Source: Loxodes magnus (taxonomy: Eukaryota; Ciliophora; Karyorelictea; Loxodida; Loxodidae). From it: 64,000 nt of DNA. Below are positions 1 to 23,110 of the stretch, in pieces. Both the position numbers and the translations under genes were made by a program. Where the stretch lies: positions 62,001-126,000 of the forward strand of contig CAMPDV010000914.1 in the NCBI GenBank assembly GCA_946699065.1, read 5' to 3'. Each line of letters opens with the position of its first letter. Positions within the stretch are counted from its first letter, which is position 1. The notes beneath the pieces are model-generated. The model worked only from the letters and a program-made list of their open reading frames with translations. It was not told where the DNA came from and searched no databases.

Positions 1-41
1 CGGGAAGTTATTATTATACGGTGAGACTATGGGACGTCAAG

Positions 42-53
42 ACAGGTACCTGT
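42..53. repeat. 12-bp perfect palindrome, once per unit
   Basis: ACAGGTACCTGT equals its own reverse complement and encodes part of K-T-G-T-C-K. It recurs every 123 bp in nearly all units. It is broken only in the TGSCK variant (ggtagctgt) and in rare units such as the one at about 61565 (acaagtacc). A GACGTC palindrome lies a few bases upstream (33-38 in the first unit). Probably a by-product of the coding sequence; a protein-binding or structure-forming role is not shown. Confidence 0.8.
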
Positions 54-824
54 AAGACCATGAGTGGTCACACTAGCTATGTATGATCTGTGGCTATATC
101 CAGTGATTCAGAGTTCATCGTATCGGGAAGTCATGATGAGACGGTGAGACTATGGGACGTCAAGACAGGTACCTGTAAGACCATGAGTGGTCACACAGAT
201 TCTGTATTATCTGTGGCTATATCCAGTGATTCAGAGTTCATCGTATCGGGAAGTCATGATGAGACGGTGAGACTATGGAACGTCAAGACAGGTACCTGTA
301 AGACCATGAGTGGTCACACAGATTCTGTATGATCTGTGGCTATATCCAGTGATTCAGAGTTCATCGTATCGGGAAGTCATGATGAGACGGTGAGACTATG
401 GAACGTCAAGACAGGTACCTGTAAGACCATGAGTGGTCACACAGATTCTGTATTATCTGTGGCTATATCCAGTGATTCAGAGTTCATCGTATCGGGAAGT
501 TGAGATAAGACGGTGAGACTATGGGACGTCAAGACAGGTACCTGTAAGACCATGAGTGGTCACACAGATTCTGTATGATCTGTGGCTATATCCAGTGATT
601 CAGAGTTCATCATATCGGGAAGTTGAGATAAGACGGTGAGACTATGGGACGTCAAGACAGGTACCTGTAAGACCATGAGTGGTCTCACTAGCTATGTATG
701 ATCTGTGGCTATATCCAGTGATTCAGAGTTCATCGTATCGGGAAGTTGAGATAAGACGGTGAGACTATGGGACGTCAAGACAGGTACCTGTAAGACCATG
801 AGTGGTCACACAGATTCTGTATGA

Positions 825-944
<120 letters not shown>

Positions 945-1399
945 TGATCTGTGGCTATATCCAGTGATTCAGAGTTCATCGTATCGGGAAGTCATGATGA
1001 GACGGTGAGACTATGGAACGTCAAGACAGGTACCTGTAAGACCATGAGTGGTCACACAGATTCTGTATTATCTGTGGCTATATCCAGTGATTCAGAGTTC
1101 ATCGTATCGGGAAGTTATGATGAGACGGTGAGACTATGGGACGTCAAGACAGGTACCTGTAAGACCATGAGTGGTCACACAGATTCTGTATGATCTGTGG
1201 CTATATCCAGTGATTCAGAGTTCATCGTATCGGGAAGTCATGATGAGACGGTGAGACTATGGAAGCTCAAGACAGGTACCTGTAAGACCATGAGTGGTCA
1301 CACAGATTCTGTATCATCTGTGGCTATATCCAGTGATTCAGAGTTCATCGTATCGGGAAGTCATGATGAGACGGTGAGACTATGGAACGTCAAGACAGG

Positions 1400-6795
<5,396 letters not shown>

Positions 6796-7227
6796 GGACT
6801 ATGGAACGTCAAGACAGGTACCTGTAAGACCATGAGGGGTCACACTAGTTATGTATATGCTGTGGCTATATCCAGTGATTCAGAGTTCATCGTATCGGGA
6901 AGTTATGATTATACGGTGAGACTATGGGACGTCAAGACAGGTACCTGTAAGACCATGAGTGGTCACACTAGTTATGTATCATCTGTGGCTATATCCAGTG
7001 ATTCAGAGTTCATCGTATCGGGAAGTCATGATTATACGGTGAGACTATGGGACGTCAAGACAGGTACCTGTAAGACCATGAGTGGTCACACTAGTTATGT
7101 ATCATCTGTGGCTATATCCAGTGATTCAGAGTTCATCGTATCGGGAAGTCATGATGAGACGGTGAGACTATGGGACGTCAAGACAGGTACCTGTAAGACC
7201 ATGAGTGGTCACACAGATTCTGTATGA

Positions 7228-11535
<4,308 letters not shown>

Positions 11536-12270
11536 GTGGCTATATCCAGTGATTCAGAGTTCATCGTATCGGGAAGTCATGATTATACGGTGAGACTATG
11601 GAACGTCAAGACAGGTACCTGTAAGACCATGAGGGGTCACACTAGTTATGTATATGCTGTGGCTATATCCAGTGATTCAGAGTTCATCGTATCGGGAAGT
11701 TATGATTATACGGTGAGACTATGGGACGTCAAGACAGGTACCTGTAAGACCATGAGTGGTCACACTAGTTATGTATCATCTGTGGCTATATCCAGTGATT
11801 CAGAGTTCATCGTATCGGGAAGTCATGATTATACGGTGAGACTATGGGACGTCAAGACAGGTACCTGTAAGACCATGAGTGGTCACACTAGTTATGTATC
11901 ATCTGTGGCTATATCCAGTGATTCAGAGTTCATCGTATCGGGAAGTCATGATTATACGGTGAGACTATGGGACGTCAAGACAGGTACCTGTAAGACCATG
12001 AGTGGTCACACTAGTTATGTATCATCTGTGGCTATATCCAGTGATTCAGAGTTCATCGTATCGGGAAGTCATGATGAGACGGTGAGACTATGGGACGTCA
12101 AGACAGGTACCTGTAAGACCATGAGTGGTCACACAGATTCTGTATTATCTGTGGCTATATCCAGTGATTCAGAGTTCATCGTATCGGGAAGTCATGATGA
12201 GACGGTGAGACTATGGGACGTCAAGACAGGTACCTGTAAGACCATGAGTGGTCACACTAGCTATGTATGA
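11536..12270 (+). CDS. WD40 array segment, 244 codons, SYVS/HDY island 2
   Basis: Six units: HDY with WNV, then [15 protein letters not shown], two SYVS-HDY, SYVS-HDE, DSVL-HDE, closing at SYV-TGA (12268-12270). The MRGHT unit and the YDY/HDY succession match island 1 at 6832-7227 with one extra HDY unit, so the two are copies of one block about 4.8 kb apart. Here the block has no frameshift. Confidence 0.4.
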   Translation: MAISSDSEFIVSGSHDYTVRLWNVKTGTCKTMRGHTSYVYAVAISSDSEFIVSGSYDYTVRLWDVKTGTCKTMSGHTSYVSSVAISSDSEFIVSGSHDYTVRLWDVKTGTCKTMSGHTSYVSSVAISSDSEFIVSGSHDYTVRLWDVKTGTCKTMSGHTSYVSSVAISSDSEFIVSGSHDETVRLWDVKTGTCKTMSGHTDSVLSVAISSDSEFIVSGSHDETVRLWDVKTGTCKTMSGHTSYV

Positions 12271-15200
12271 TCTGTGGCTATATCCAGTGATTCAGAGTTC
12301 ATCGTATCGGGAAGTCATGATGAGACGGTGAGACTATGGGACGTCAAGACAGGTACCTGTAAGACCATGAGTGGTCACACAGATTCTGTATTATCTGTGG
12401 CTATATCCAGTGATTCAGAGTTCATCGTATCGGGAAGTCATGATGAGACGGTGAGACTATGGGGACGTCAAGACAGGTACCTGTAAGACCATGAGTGGTC
12501 ACACAGATTCTGTATTATCTGTGGCTATATCCAGTGATTCAGAGTTCATCGTATCGGGAAGTCATGATGAGACGGTGAGACTATGGGACGTCAATACAGG
12601 TACCTGTAAGACCATGAGTGGTCACACAGATTCTGTATTATCTGTGGCTATATCCAGTGATTCAGAGTTCATCGTATCGGGAAGTCATGATGAGACGGTG
12701 AGACTATGGGACGTCAAGACAGGTACCTGTAAGACCATGAGTGGTCACACAGATTCTGTATGATCTGTGGCTATATCCAGTGATTCAGAGTTCATCGTAT
12801 CGGGAAGTCATGATGAGACGGTGAGACTATGGGACGTCAAGACAGGTACCTGTAAGACCATGAGTGGTCACACAGATTCTGTATTATCTGTGGCTATATC
12901 CAGTGATTCAGAGTTCATCGTATCGGGAAGTCATGATGAGACGGTGAGACTATGGGACGTCAAGACAGGTACCTGTAAGACCATGAGTGGTCACACAGAT
13001 TCTGTATTATCTGTGGCTATATCCAGTGATTCAGAGTTCATCATATCGGGAAGTTGAGATAAGACGGTGAGACTATGGGACGTCAAGACAGGTACCTGTA
13101 AGACCATGAGTGGTCACACAGATTCTGTATTATCTGTGGCTATATCCAGTGATTCAGAGTTCATCGTATCGGGAAGTCATGATGAGACGGTGAGACTATG
13201 GGACGTCAAGACAGGTACCTGTAAGACCATGAGTGGTCACACAGATTCTGTATTATCTGTGGCTATATCCAGTGATTCAGAGTTCATCGTATCGGGAAGT
13301 CATGATGAGACGGTGAGACTATGGGACGTCAAGACAGGTACCTGTAAGACCATGAGTGGTCACACTAGCTATGTATGATCTGTGGCTATATCCAGTGATT
13401 CAGAGTTCATCGTATCGGGAAGTCATGATGATACGGTGAGACTATGGGACGTCAAGACAGGTACCTGTAAGACCATGAGTGGTCACACAGATTCTGTATT
13501 ATCTGTGGCTATATCCAGTGATTCAGAGTTCATCGTATCGGGAAGTCATGATGAGACGGTGAGACTATGGGACGTCAAGACAGGTACCTGTAAGACCATG
13601 AGTGGTCACACTAGATTCTGTATTATCTGTGGCTATATCCAGTGATTCAGAGTTCATCGTATCGGGAAGTCATGATGAGACGGTGAGACTATGGGACGTC
13701 AAGACAGGTACCTGTAAGACCATGAGTGGTCACACTAGTTATGTATCATCTGTGGCTATATCCAGTGATTCAGAGTTCATCGTATCGGGGAAGTGGAGAT
13801 TAAACGGTGAGACTATGGGACGTCAAGACAGGTACCTGTAAGACCATGAGGGGTCACACTAGTTATGTATATGCTGTGGCTATATCCAGTGATTCAGAGT
13901 TCATCGTATCGGGAAGTCATGATGAGACGGTGAGACTATGGAACGTCAAGACAGGTACCTGTAAGACCATGAGTGGTCACACAGATTCTGTATTATCTGT
14001 GGCTATATCCAGTGATTCAGAGTTCATCGTATCGGGAAGTGATGATGAGACGGTGAGACTATGGGACGTCAAGACAGGTACCTGTAAGACCATGAGTGGT
14101 CACACAGATTCTGTATTATCTGTGGCTATATCCAGTGATTCAGAGTTCATCGTATCGGGAAGTCATGATGAGACGGTGAGACCTATGGGACGTCAAGACA
14201 GGTACCTGTAAGACCATGAGTGGTCACACTAGTTATGTATCATCTGTGGCTATATCCAGTGATTCAGAGTTCATCGTATCGGTAAGTAATGATTATACGG
14301 TGAGACTATGGGACGTCAAGACAGGGTACCTGTAAGACCATGAGTGGTCACACAGATTCTGTATTATCTGTGGCTATATCCAGTGATTCAGAGTTCATCG
14401 TATCGGGAAGTCATGATGAGACGGTGAGACTATGGGACGTCAAGACAGGTACCTGTAAGACCATGAGTGGTCACACAGATTCTGTATTATCTGTGGCTAT
14501 ATCCAGTGATTCAGAGTTCATCATATCGGGAAGTTGAGATAAGACGGTGAGACTATGGGACGTCAAGACAGGTACCTGTAAGACCATGAGTGGTCACACA
14601 GATTCTGTATTATCTGTGGCTATATCCAGTGATTCAGAGTTCATCGTATCGGGAAGTCATGATGAGACGGTGAGACTATGGGACGTCAAGACAGGTACCT
14701 GTAAGACCATGAGTGGTCACACAGATTCTGTATTATCTGTGGCTATATACAGTGATTCAGAGTTCATCGTATCGGGAAGTTATGATGAGACGGTGAGACT
14801 ATGGGACGTCAAGACAGGTACCTGTAAGACCATGAGTGGTCACACTAGCTATGTATGATCTGTGGCTATATCCAGTGATTCAGAGTTCATCGTATCGGGA
14901 AGTCATGATGAGACGGTGAGACTATGGGACGTCAAGACAGGTACCTGTAAGACCATGAGTGGTCACACAGATTCTGTATTATCTGTGGCTATATCCAGTG
15001 ATTCAGAGTTCATCGTATCGGGGAAGTCATGATGAGACGGTGAGGACTATGGGACGTCAAGACAGGTACCTGTAAGACCATGAGTGGTCACACAGATTCT
15101 GTATTATCTGTGGGCTATATCCAGTGATTCAGAGTTCATCGTATCGGGAAGTCATGATGAGACGGTGAGACTATGGGACGTCAAGACAGGTACCTGTAAG

Positions 15201-15353
15201 ACCATGAGTGGTCACACAGATTCTGTATTATCTGTGGCTATATCCAGTGATTCAGAGTTCATCGTATCGGGAAGTCATGATGAGACGGTGAGACTATGGG
15301 ACGTCAATACAGGTACCTGTAAGACCATGAGTGGTCACACAGATTCTGTATGA

Positions 15354-15473
<120 letters not shown>

Positions 15474-16464
15474 TGATCTGTGGCTATATCCAGTGATCAG
15501 AGTTCATCGTATCGGGAAGTCATGATGAGACGGTGAGACTATGGAACGTCAAGACAGGTACCTGTAAGACCATGAGTGGTCACACAGATTCTGTATTATC
15601 TGTGGCTATCTCCAGTGATTCAGAGTTCATCGTATCGGGAAGTCATGATGAGACGGTGAGACTATGGGACGTCAAGACAGGTACCTGTAAGACCATGAGT
15701 GGTCACACTAGTTCTGTATCATCTGTGGCTATATCCAGTGATTCAGAGTTCATCGTATCGGGAAGTTGAGATAAGACGGTGAGACTATGGGACGTCAAGA
15801 CAGGTACCTGTAAGACCATGAGTGGTCACACTAGTGTTGTATATGCTGTGGCTATATCCAGTGATTCAGAGTTCATCGTATCGGGAAGTCATGATGAGAC
15901 GGTGAGACTATGGGACGTCAAGACAGGTACCTGTAAGACCATGAGTGGTCACACAGATTCTGTATGATCTGTGGCTATATCCAGTGATTCAGAGTTCATC
16001 GTATCGGGAAGTCATGATGAGACGGTGAGGACTATGGAACGTCAAGACAGGTACCTGTAAGACCATGAGTGGTCACACAGATTCTGTATTATCTGTGGCT
16101 ATATCCAGTGATTCAGAGTTCATCGTATCGGGAAGTCATGATGAGACGGTGAGACTATGGGGACGTCAATACAGGTACCTGTAAGACCATGAGTGGTCAC
16201 ACAGATTCTGTATGATCTGTGGCTATATCCAGTGATTCAGAGTTCATCGTATCGGGAAGTGATGATTATACGGTGAGACTATGGGACGTCAAGACAGGTA
16301 CCTGTAAGACCATGAGTGGTCACACAGATTCTGTATTATCTGTGGCTATATACAGTGATTCAGAGTTCATCGTATCGGGAAGTTATGATGAGACGGTGAG
16401 ACTATGGGACGTCAAGACAGGTACCTGTAAGACCATGAGTGGTCACACTAGCTATGTATGATCT

Positions 16465-16953
16465 GTGGCTATATCCAGTGATTCAGAGTTCATCGTATCG
16501 GGAAGTCATGATGAGACGGTGAGACTATGGGACGTCAAGACAGGTACCTGTAAGACCATGAGTGGTCACACAGATTCTGTATTATCTGTGGCTATATCCA
16601 GTGATTCAGAGTTCATCGTATCGGGAAGTCATGATGAGACGGTGAGACTATGGGACGTCAAGACAGGTACCTGTAAGACCATGAGTGGTCACACAGATTC
16701 TGTATTATCTGTGGCTATATCCAGTGATTCAGAGTTCATCGTATCGGGAAGTCATGATGAGACGGTGAGACTATGGGACGTCAAGACAGGTACCTGTAAG
16801 ACCATGAGTGGTCACACAGATTCTGTATTATCTGTGGCTATATCCAGTGATTCAGAGTTCATCGTATCGGGAAGTCATGATGAGACGGTGAGACTATGGG
16901 ACGTCAATACAGGTACCTGTAAGACCATGAGTGGTCACACAGATTCTGTATGA
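16465..16953 (+). CDS. WD40 array segment, 162 codons
   Basis: Four HDE units joined by DSVL, the last with an NT linker, bounded by SYV-TGA and DSV-TGA. It is the first part of the 20-unit block. The copy at 18925-19413 differs by one clear framework change (I3 to K). Confidence 0.3.
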   Translation: MAISSDSEFIVSGSHDETVRLWDVKTGTCKTMSGHTDSVLSVAISSDSEFIVSGSHDETVRLWDVKTGTCKTMSGHTDSVLSVAISSDSEFIVSGSHDETVRLWDVKTGTCKTMSGHTDSVLSVAISSDSEFIVSGSHDETVRLWDVNTGTCKTMSGHTDSV

Positions 16954-17073
<120 letters not shown>

Positions 17074-17079
17074 TGATCT

Positions 17080-17568
17080 GTGGCTATATCCAGTGATTCA
17101 GAGTTCATCGTATCGGGAAGTCATGATGAGACGGTGAGACTATGGAACGTCAAGACAGGTACCTGTAAGACCATGAGTGGTCACACAGATTCTGTATTAT
17201 CTGTGGCTATCTCCAGTGATTCAGAGTTCATCGTATCGGGAAGTCATGATGAGACGGTGAGACTATGGGACGTCAAGACAGGTACCTGTAAGACCATGAG
17301 TGGTCACACTAGTTCTGTATCATCTGTGGCTATATCCAGTGATTCAGAGTTCATCGTATCGGGAAGTCATGATGAGACGGTGAGACTATGGGACGTCAAG
17401 ACAGGTACCTGTAAGACCATGAGTGGTCACACAGATTCTGTATTATCTGTGGCTATATCCAGTGATTCAGAGTTCATCGTATCGGGAAGTCATGATGAGA
17501 CGGTGAGACTATGGGACGTCAAGACAGGTACCTGTAAGACCATGAGTGGTCACACAGATTCTGTATGA
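17080..17568 (+). CDS. WD40 array segment, 162 codons
   Basis: Four HDE units. The first has WNV, the second has the ctc spelling in AISSD, and an SSVS step precedes the third. Bounded by DSV-TGA on both sides. The counterpart at 19540 has a TGA-DKT unit at the third position, so the same register can hold either HDE or TGA-DK. Confidence 0.3.
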   Translation: MAISSDSEFIVSGSHDETVRLWNVKTGTCKTMSGHTDSVLSVAISSDSEFIVSGSHDETVRLWDVKTGTCKTMSGHTSSVSSVAISSDSEFIVSGSHDETVRLWDVKTGTCKTMSGHTDSVLSVAISSDSEFIVSGSHDETVRLWDVKTGTCKTMSGHTDSV

Positions 17569-17879
17569 TCTGTGGCTATATCCAGTGATTCAGAGTTCAT
17601 CGTATCGGGAAGTCATGATGAGACGGTGAGACTATGGAACGTCAAGACAGGTACCTGTAAGACCATGAGTGGTCACACAGATTCTGTATTATCTGTGGCT
17701 ATATCCAGTGATTCAGAGTTCATCGTATCGGGAAGTCATGATGAGACGGTGAGACTATGGGACGTCAATACAGGTACCTGTAAGACCATGAGTGGTCACA
17801 CAGATTCTGTATGATCTGTGGCTATATCCAGTGATTCAGAGTTCATCGTATCGGGAAGTGATGATTATACGGTGAGACT

Positions 17880-18353
17880 ATGGACGTCAAGACAGGTACC
17901 TGTAAGACCATGAGTGGTCACACTAGTTATGTATCATCTGTGGCTATATCCAGTGATTCAGAGTTCATCGTATCGGTAAGTAATGATTATACGGTGAGAC
18001 TATGGGACGTCAAGACAGGTACCTGTAAGACCATGAGTGGTCACACTAGTTATGTATCATCTGTGGCTATATCCAGTGATTCAGAGTTCATCGTATCGGG
18101 AAGTCATGATGAGACGGTGAGACTATGGGACGTCAAGACAGGTACCTGTAAGACCATGAGTGGTCACACAGATTCTGTATTATCTGTGGCTATATCCAGT
18201 GATTCAGAGTTCATCGTATCGGGAAGTCATGATGAGACGGTGAGACTATGGGACGTCAAGACAGGTACCTGTAAGACCATGAGTGGTCACACAGATTCTG
18301 TATTATCTGTGGCTATATCCAGTGATTCAGAGTTCATCATATCGGGAAGTTGA
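17880..18353 (+). CDS. WD40 array segment, 157 codons, after a one-base deletion
   Basis: The frame is set by a missing G in the W22 region near 17881, so the listed start is not meaningful. Units then run SYVS-NDY (with SVS and a gtaagt at 17976), SYVS-HDE, DSVL-HDE and DSVL with IISGS, closing at TGA at residue 15 (18351-18353). The final IISGS-TGA-DKT block is the same as at 3581, 5428, 8382, 10227, 13057, 14537 and 21429. Confidence 0.3.
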   Translation: MDVKTGTCKTMSGHTSYVSSVAISSDSEFIVSVSNDYTVRLWDVKTGTCKTMSGHTSYVSSVAISSDSEFIVSGSHDETVRLWDVKTGTCKTMSGHTDSVLSVAISSDSEFIVSGSHDETVRLWDVKTGTCKTMSGHTDSVLSVAISSDSEFIISGS

Positions 18354-18924
18354 GATAAGACGGTGAGACTATGGGACGTCAAGACAGGTACCTGTAAGAC
18401 CATGAGTGGTCACACTAGCTATGTATGATCTGTGGCTATATCCAGTGATTCAGAGTTCATCGTATCGGGAAGTCATGATGAGACGGTGAGACTATGGGAC
18501 GTCAAGACAGGTACCTGTAAGACCATGAGTGGTCACACAGATTCTGTATTATCTGTGGCTATATCCAGTGATTCAGAGTTCATCATATCGGGAAGTTGAG
18601 ATAAGACGGTGAGACTATGGGACGTCAAGACAGGTACCTGTAAGACCATGAGTGGTCACACAGATTCTGTATTATCAGTGGCTATATCCAGTGATTCAGA
18701 GTTCATCGTATCGGGAAGTCATGATGAGACGGTGAGACTTATGGGACGTCAAGACAGGTACCTGTAAGACCATGAGTGGTCACACAGATTCTGTATTATC
18801 TGTGGCTATATACAGTGATTCAGAGTTCATCGTATCGGGAAGTTATGATGAGACGGTGAGACTATGGGACGTCAAGACAGGTACCTGTAAGACCATGAGT
18901 GGTCACACTAGCTATGTATGATCT

Positions 18925-19413
18925 GTGGCTATATCCAGTGATTCAGAGTTCATCGTATCGGGAAGTCATGATGAGACGGTGAGACTATGGGACGTCAAGA
19001 CAGGTACCTGTAAGACCATGAGTGGTCACACAGATTCTGTATTATCTGTGGCTATATCCAGTGATTCAGAGTTCATCGTATCGGGAAGTCATGATGAGAC
19101 GGTGAGACTATGGGACGTCAAGACAGGTACCTGTAAGACCATGAGTGGTCACACAGATTCTGTATTATCTGTGGCTAAATCCAGTGATTCAGAGTTCATC
19201 GTATCGGGAAGTCATGATGAGACGGTGAGACTATGGGACGTCAAGACAGGTACCTGTAAGACCATGAGTGGTCACACAGATTCTGTATTATCTGTGGCTA
19301 TATCCAGTGATTCAGAGTTCATCGTATCGGGAAGTCATGATGAGACGGTGAGACTATGGGACGTCAATACAGGTACCTGTAAGACCATGAGTGGTCACAC
19401 AGATTCTGTATGA
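18925..19413 (+). CDS. WD40 array segment, 162 codons
   Basis: Exact-register copy of 16465-16953, 2460 bp downstream. The third unit has the only clear I3-to-K change seen (gctaaatcc near 19177), a rare hit in the otherwise fixed strand. It closes at DSV-TGA. Confidence 0.3.
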   Translation: MAISSDSEFIVSGSHDETVRLWDVKTGTCKTMSGHTDSVLSVAISSDSEFIVSGSHDETVRLWDVKTGTCKTMSGHTDSVLSVAKSSDSEFIVSGSHDETVRLWDVKTGTCKTMSGHTDSVLSVAISSDSEFIVSGSHDETVRLWDVNTGTCKTMSGHTDSV

Positions 19414-19533
<120 letters not shown>

Positions 19534-21753
19534 TGATCTGTGGCTATATCCAGTGATTCAGAGTTCATCGTATCGGGAAGTCATGATGAGACGGTGAGAC
19601 TATGGAACGTCAAGACAGGTACCTGTAAGACCATGAGTGGTCACACAGATTCTGTATTATCTGTGGCTATCTCCAGTGATTCAGAGTTCATCGTATCGGG
19701 AAGTCATGATGAGACGGTGAGACTATGGGACGTCAAGACAGGTACCTGTAAGACCATGAGTGGTCACACTAGTTCTGTATCATCTGTGGCTATATCCAGT
19801 GATTCAGAGTTCATCGTATCGGGAAGTTGAGATAAGACGGTGAGACTATGGGACGTCAAGACAGGTACCTGTAAGACCATGAGTGGTCACACTAGTGTTG
19901 TATATGCTGTGGCTATATCCAGTGATTCAGAGTTCATCGTATCGGGAAGTCATGATGAGACGGTGAGACTATGGGACGTCAAGACAGGTACCTGTAAGAC
20001 CATGAGTGGTCACACAGATTCTGTATGATCTGTGGCTATATCCAGTGATTCAGAGTTCATCGTATCGGGAAGTCATGATGAGACGGTGAGACTATGGAAC
20101 GTCAAGACAGGTACCTGTAAGACCATGAGTGGTCACACTAGTGTTGTATATGCTGTGGCTATATCCAGTGATTCAGAGTTCATCGTATCGGGAAGTCATG
20201 ATGAGACGGTGAGACTATGGAACGTCAAGACAGGTACCTGTAAGACCATGAGTGGTCACACAGATTCTGTATTATCTGTGGCTATATCCAGTGATTCAGA
20301 GTTCATCGTATCGGGAAGTCATGATGAGACGGTGAGACTATGGGACGTCAATACAGGTACCTGTAAGACCATGAGTGGTCACACAGATTCTGTATGATCT
20401 GTGGCTATATCCAGTGATTCAGAGTTCATCGTATCGGGAAGTGATGATTATACGGTGAGACTATGGGACGTCAAGACAGGTACCTGTAAGACCATGAGTG
20501 GTCACACTAGTTATGTATCATCTGTGGCTATATCCAGTGATTCAGAGTTCATCGTATCGGTAAGTAATGATTATACGGTGAGACTATGGGACGTCAAGAC
20601 AGGTACCTGTAAGACCATGAGTGGTCACACAGATTCTGTATGATCTGTGGCTATATCCAGTGATTCAGAGTTCATCGTATCGGGAAGTCATGATGAGACG
20701 GTGAGACTATGGAACGTCAAGACAGGTACCTGTAAGACCATGAGTGGTCACACAGATTCTGTATTATCTGTGGCTATATCCAGTGATTCAGAGTTCATCG
20801 TATCGGGAAGTCATGATGAGACGGTGAGACTATGGGACGTCAATACAGGTACCTGTAAGACCATGAGTGGTCACACAGATTCTGTATGATCTGTGGCTAT
20901 ATCCAGTGATTCAGAGTTCATCGTATCGGGAAGTGATGATTATACGGTGAGACTATGGGACGTCAAGACAGGTACCTGTAAGACCATGAGTGGTCACACT
21001 AGTTATGTATCATCTGTGGCTATATCCAGTGATTCAGAGTTCATCGTATCGGTAAGTAATGATTATACGGTGAGACTATGGGACGTCAAGACAGGTACCT
21101 GTAAGACCATGAGTGGTCACACAGATTCTGTATGATCTGTGGCTATATCCAGTGATTCAGAGTTCATCGTATCGGGAAGTCATGATGAGACGGTGAGACT
21201 ATGGGACGTCAAGACAGGTACCTGTAAGACCATGAGTGGTCACACAGATTCTGTATTATCTGTGGCTATATCCAGTGATTCAGAGTTCATCGTATCGGGA
21301 AGTCATGATGAGACGGTGAGACTATGGGACGTCAAGACAGGTACCTGTAAGACCATGAGTGGTCACACAGATTCTGTATTATCTGTGGCTATATCCAGTG
21401 ATTCAGAGTTCATCATATCGGGAAGTTGAGATAAGACGGTGAGACTATGGGACGTCAAGACAGGTACCTGTAAGACCATGAGTGGTCACACTAGCTATGT
21501 ATGATCTGTGGCTATATCCAGTGATTCAGAGTTCATCGTATCGGGAAGTCATGATGAGACGGTGAGACTATGGGACGTCAAGACAGGTACCTGTAAGACC
21601 ATGAGTGGTCACACAGATTCTGTATTATCTGTGGCTATATACAGTGATTCAGAGTTCATCGTATCGGGAAGTTATGATGAGACGGTGAGACTATGGGACG
21701 TCAAGACAGGTACCTGTAAGACTATGAGTGGTCACACTAGCTATGTATGATCT

Positions 21754-22221
21754 GTGGCTATATCCAGTGATTCAGAGTTCATCGTATCGGGAAGTCATGA
21801 TGAGACGGTGAGACTATGGGACGTCAAGACAGGTACCTGTAAGACCATGAGTGGTCACACAGATTCTGTATTATCTGTGGCTATATCCAGTGATTCAGAG
21901 TTCATCGTATCGGGAAGTCATGATGAGACGGTGAGACTATGGGACGTCAAGACAGGTACCTGTAAGACCATGAGTGGTCACACAGATTCTGTATTATCTG
22001 TGGCTATATCCAGTGATTCAGAGTTCATCGTATCGGGAAGTCATGATGAGACGGTGAGACTATGGGACGTCAAGACAGGTACCTGTAAGACCATGAGTGG
22101 TCACACAGATTCTGTATTATCTGTGGCTATATCCAGTGATTCAGAGTTCATCGTATCGGGAAGTCATGATGAGACGGTGAGGACTATGGGGACGTCAATA
22201 CAGGTACCTGTAAGACCATGA
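21754..22221 (+). CDS. WD40 array segment, 155 codons, ended by a double insertion
   Basis: Third exact-register copy of the 16465 block: HDE units joined by DSVL. Near 22181 and 22189 two extra G bases (gaggact and tggggacg) shift the frame, so the last codons are out of register and stop at 22221. Two more single-base insertions follow at about 22299 and 22360. Confidence 0.25.
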   Translation: MAISSDSEFIVSGSHDETVRLWDVKTGTCKTMSGHTDSVLSVAISSDSEFIVSGSHDETVRLWDVKTGTCKTMSGHTDSVLSVAISSDSEFIVSGSHDETVRLWDVKTGTCKTMSGHTDSVLSVAISSDSEFIVSGSHDETVRTMGTSIQVPVRP

Positions 22222-22372
22222 GTGGTCACACAGATTCTGTATGATCTGTGGCTATATCCAGTGATTCAGAGTTCATCGTATCGGGAAGTCATGATGAGGA
22301 CGGTGAGACTATGGAACGTCAAGACAGGTACCTGTAAGACCATGAGTGGTCACACAGATTTCTGTATGATCT

Positions 22373-22861
22373 GTGGCTATATCCAGTGATTCAGAGTTCA
22401 TCGTATCGGGAAGTCATGATGAGACGGTGAGACTATGGAACGTCAAGACAGGTACCTGTAAGACCATGAGTGGTCACACAGATTCTGTATTATCTGTGGC
22501 TATCTCCAGTGATTCAGAGTTCATCGTATCGGGAAGTCATGATGAGACGGTGAGACTATGGGACGTCAAGACAGGTACCTGTAAGACCATGAGTGGTCAC
22601 ACAGATTATGTATTATCTGTGGCTATATCCAGTGATTCAGAGTTCATTGTATCGGGAAGTCATGATAAGACGGTGAGACTATGGGACGTCAAGACAGGTA
22701 CCTGTAAGACCATGAGTGGTCACACTAGTGTTGTATATGCTGTGGCTATATCCAGTGATTCAGAGTTCATTGTATCGGGAAGTAGAGATAATACGGTGAG
22801 ACTATGGGACGTCAAGACAGGTACCTGTAAGACCATGAGTGGTCACACAGATTCTGTATGA
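22373..22861 (+). CDS. WD40 array segment, 162 codons, with early RDN/HDK units
   Basis: Units: HDE-N, HDE (ctc spelling), DYVL-HDK, SVVY-RDN, then DSV-TGA. The last two carry ATT for I10 and the RDN/HDK residues that otherwise begin at 25.9 kb. This looks like a conversion or transposed patch from the RDN zone inside the HDE zone. Confidence 0.35.
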   Translation: MAISSDSEFIVSGSHDETVRLWNVKTGTCKTMSGHTDSVLSVAISSDSEFIVSGSHDETVRLWDVKTGTCKTMSGHTDYVLSVAISSDSEFIVSGSHDKTVRLWDVKTGTCKTMSGHTSVVYAVAISSDSEFIVSGSRDNTVRLWDVKTGTCKTMSGHTDSV

Positions 22862-23110
22862 TCTGTGGCTATATCCAGTGATTCAGAGTTCATCGTATCG
22901 GGAAGTCATGATGAGACGGTGAGACTATGGAACGTCAAGACAGGTACCTGTAAGACCATGAGTGGTCACACAGATTCTGTATTATCTGTGGCTATATCCA
23001 GTGATTCAGAGTTCATCGTATCGGGAAGTCATGATGAGACGGTGAGACTATGGGACGTCAATACAGGTACCTGTAAGACCATGAGTGGTCACACAGATTC
23101 TGTATGATCT

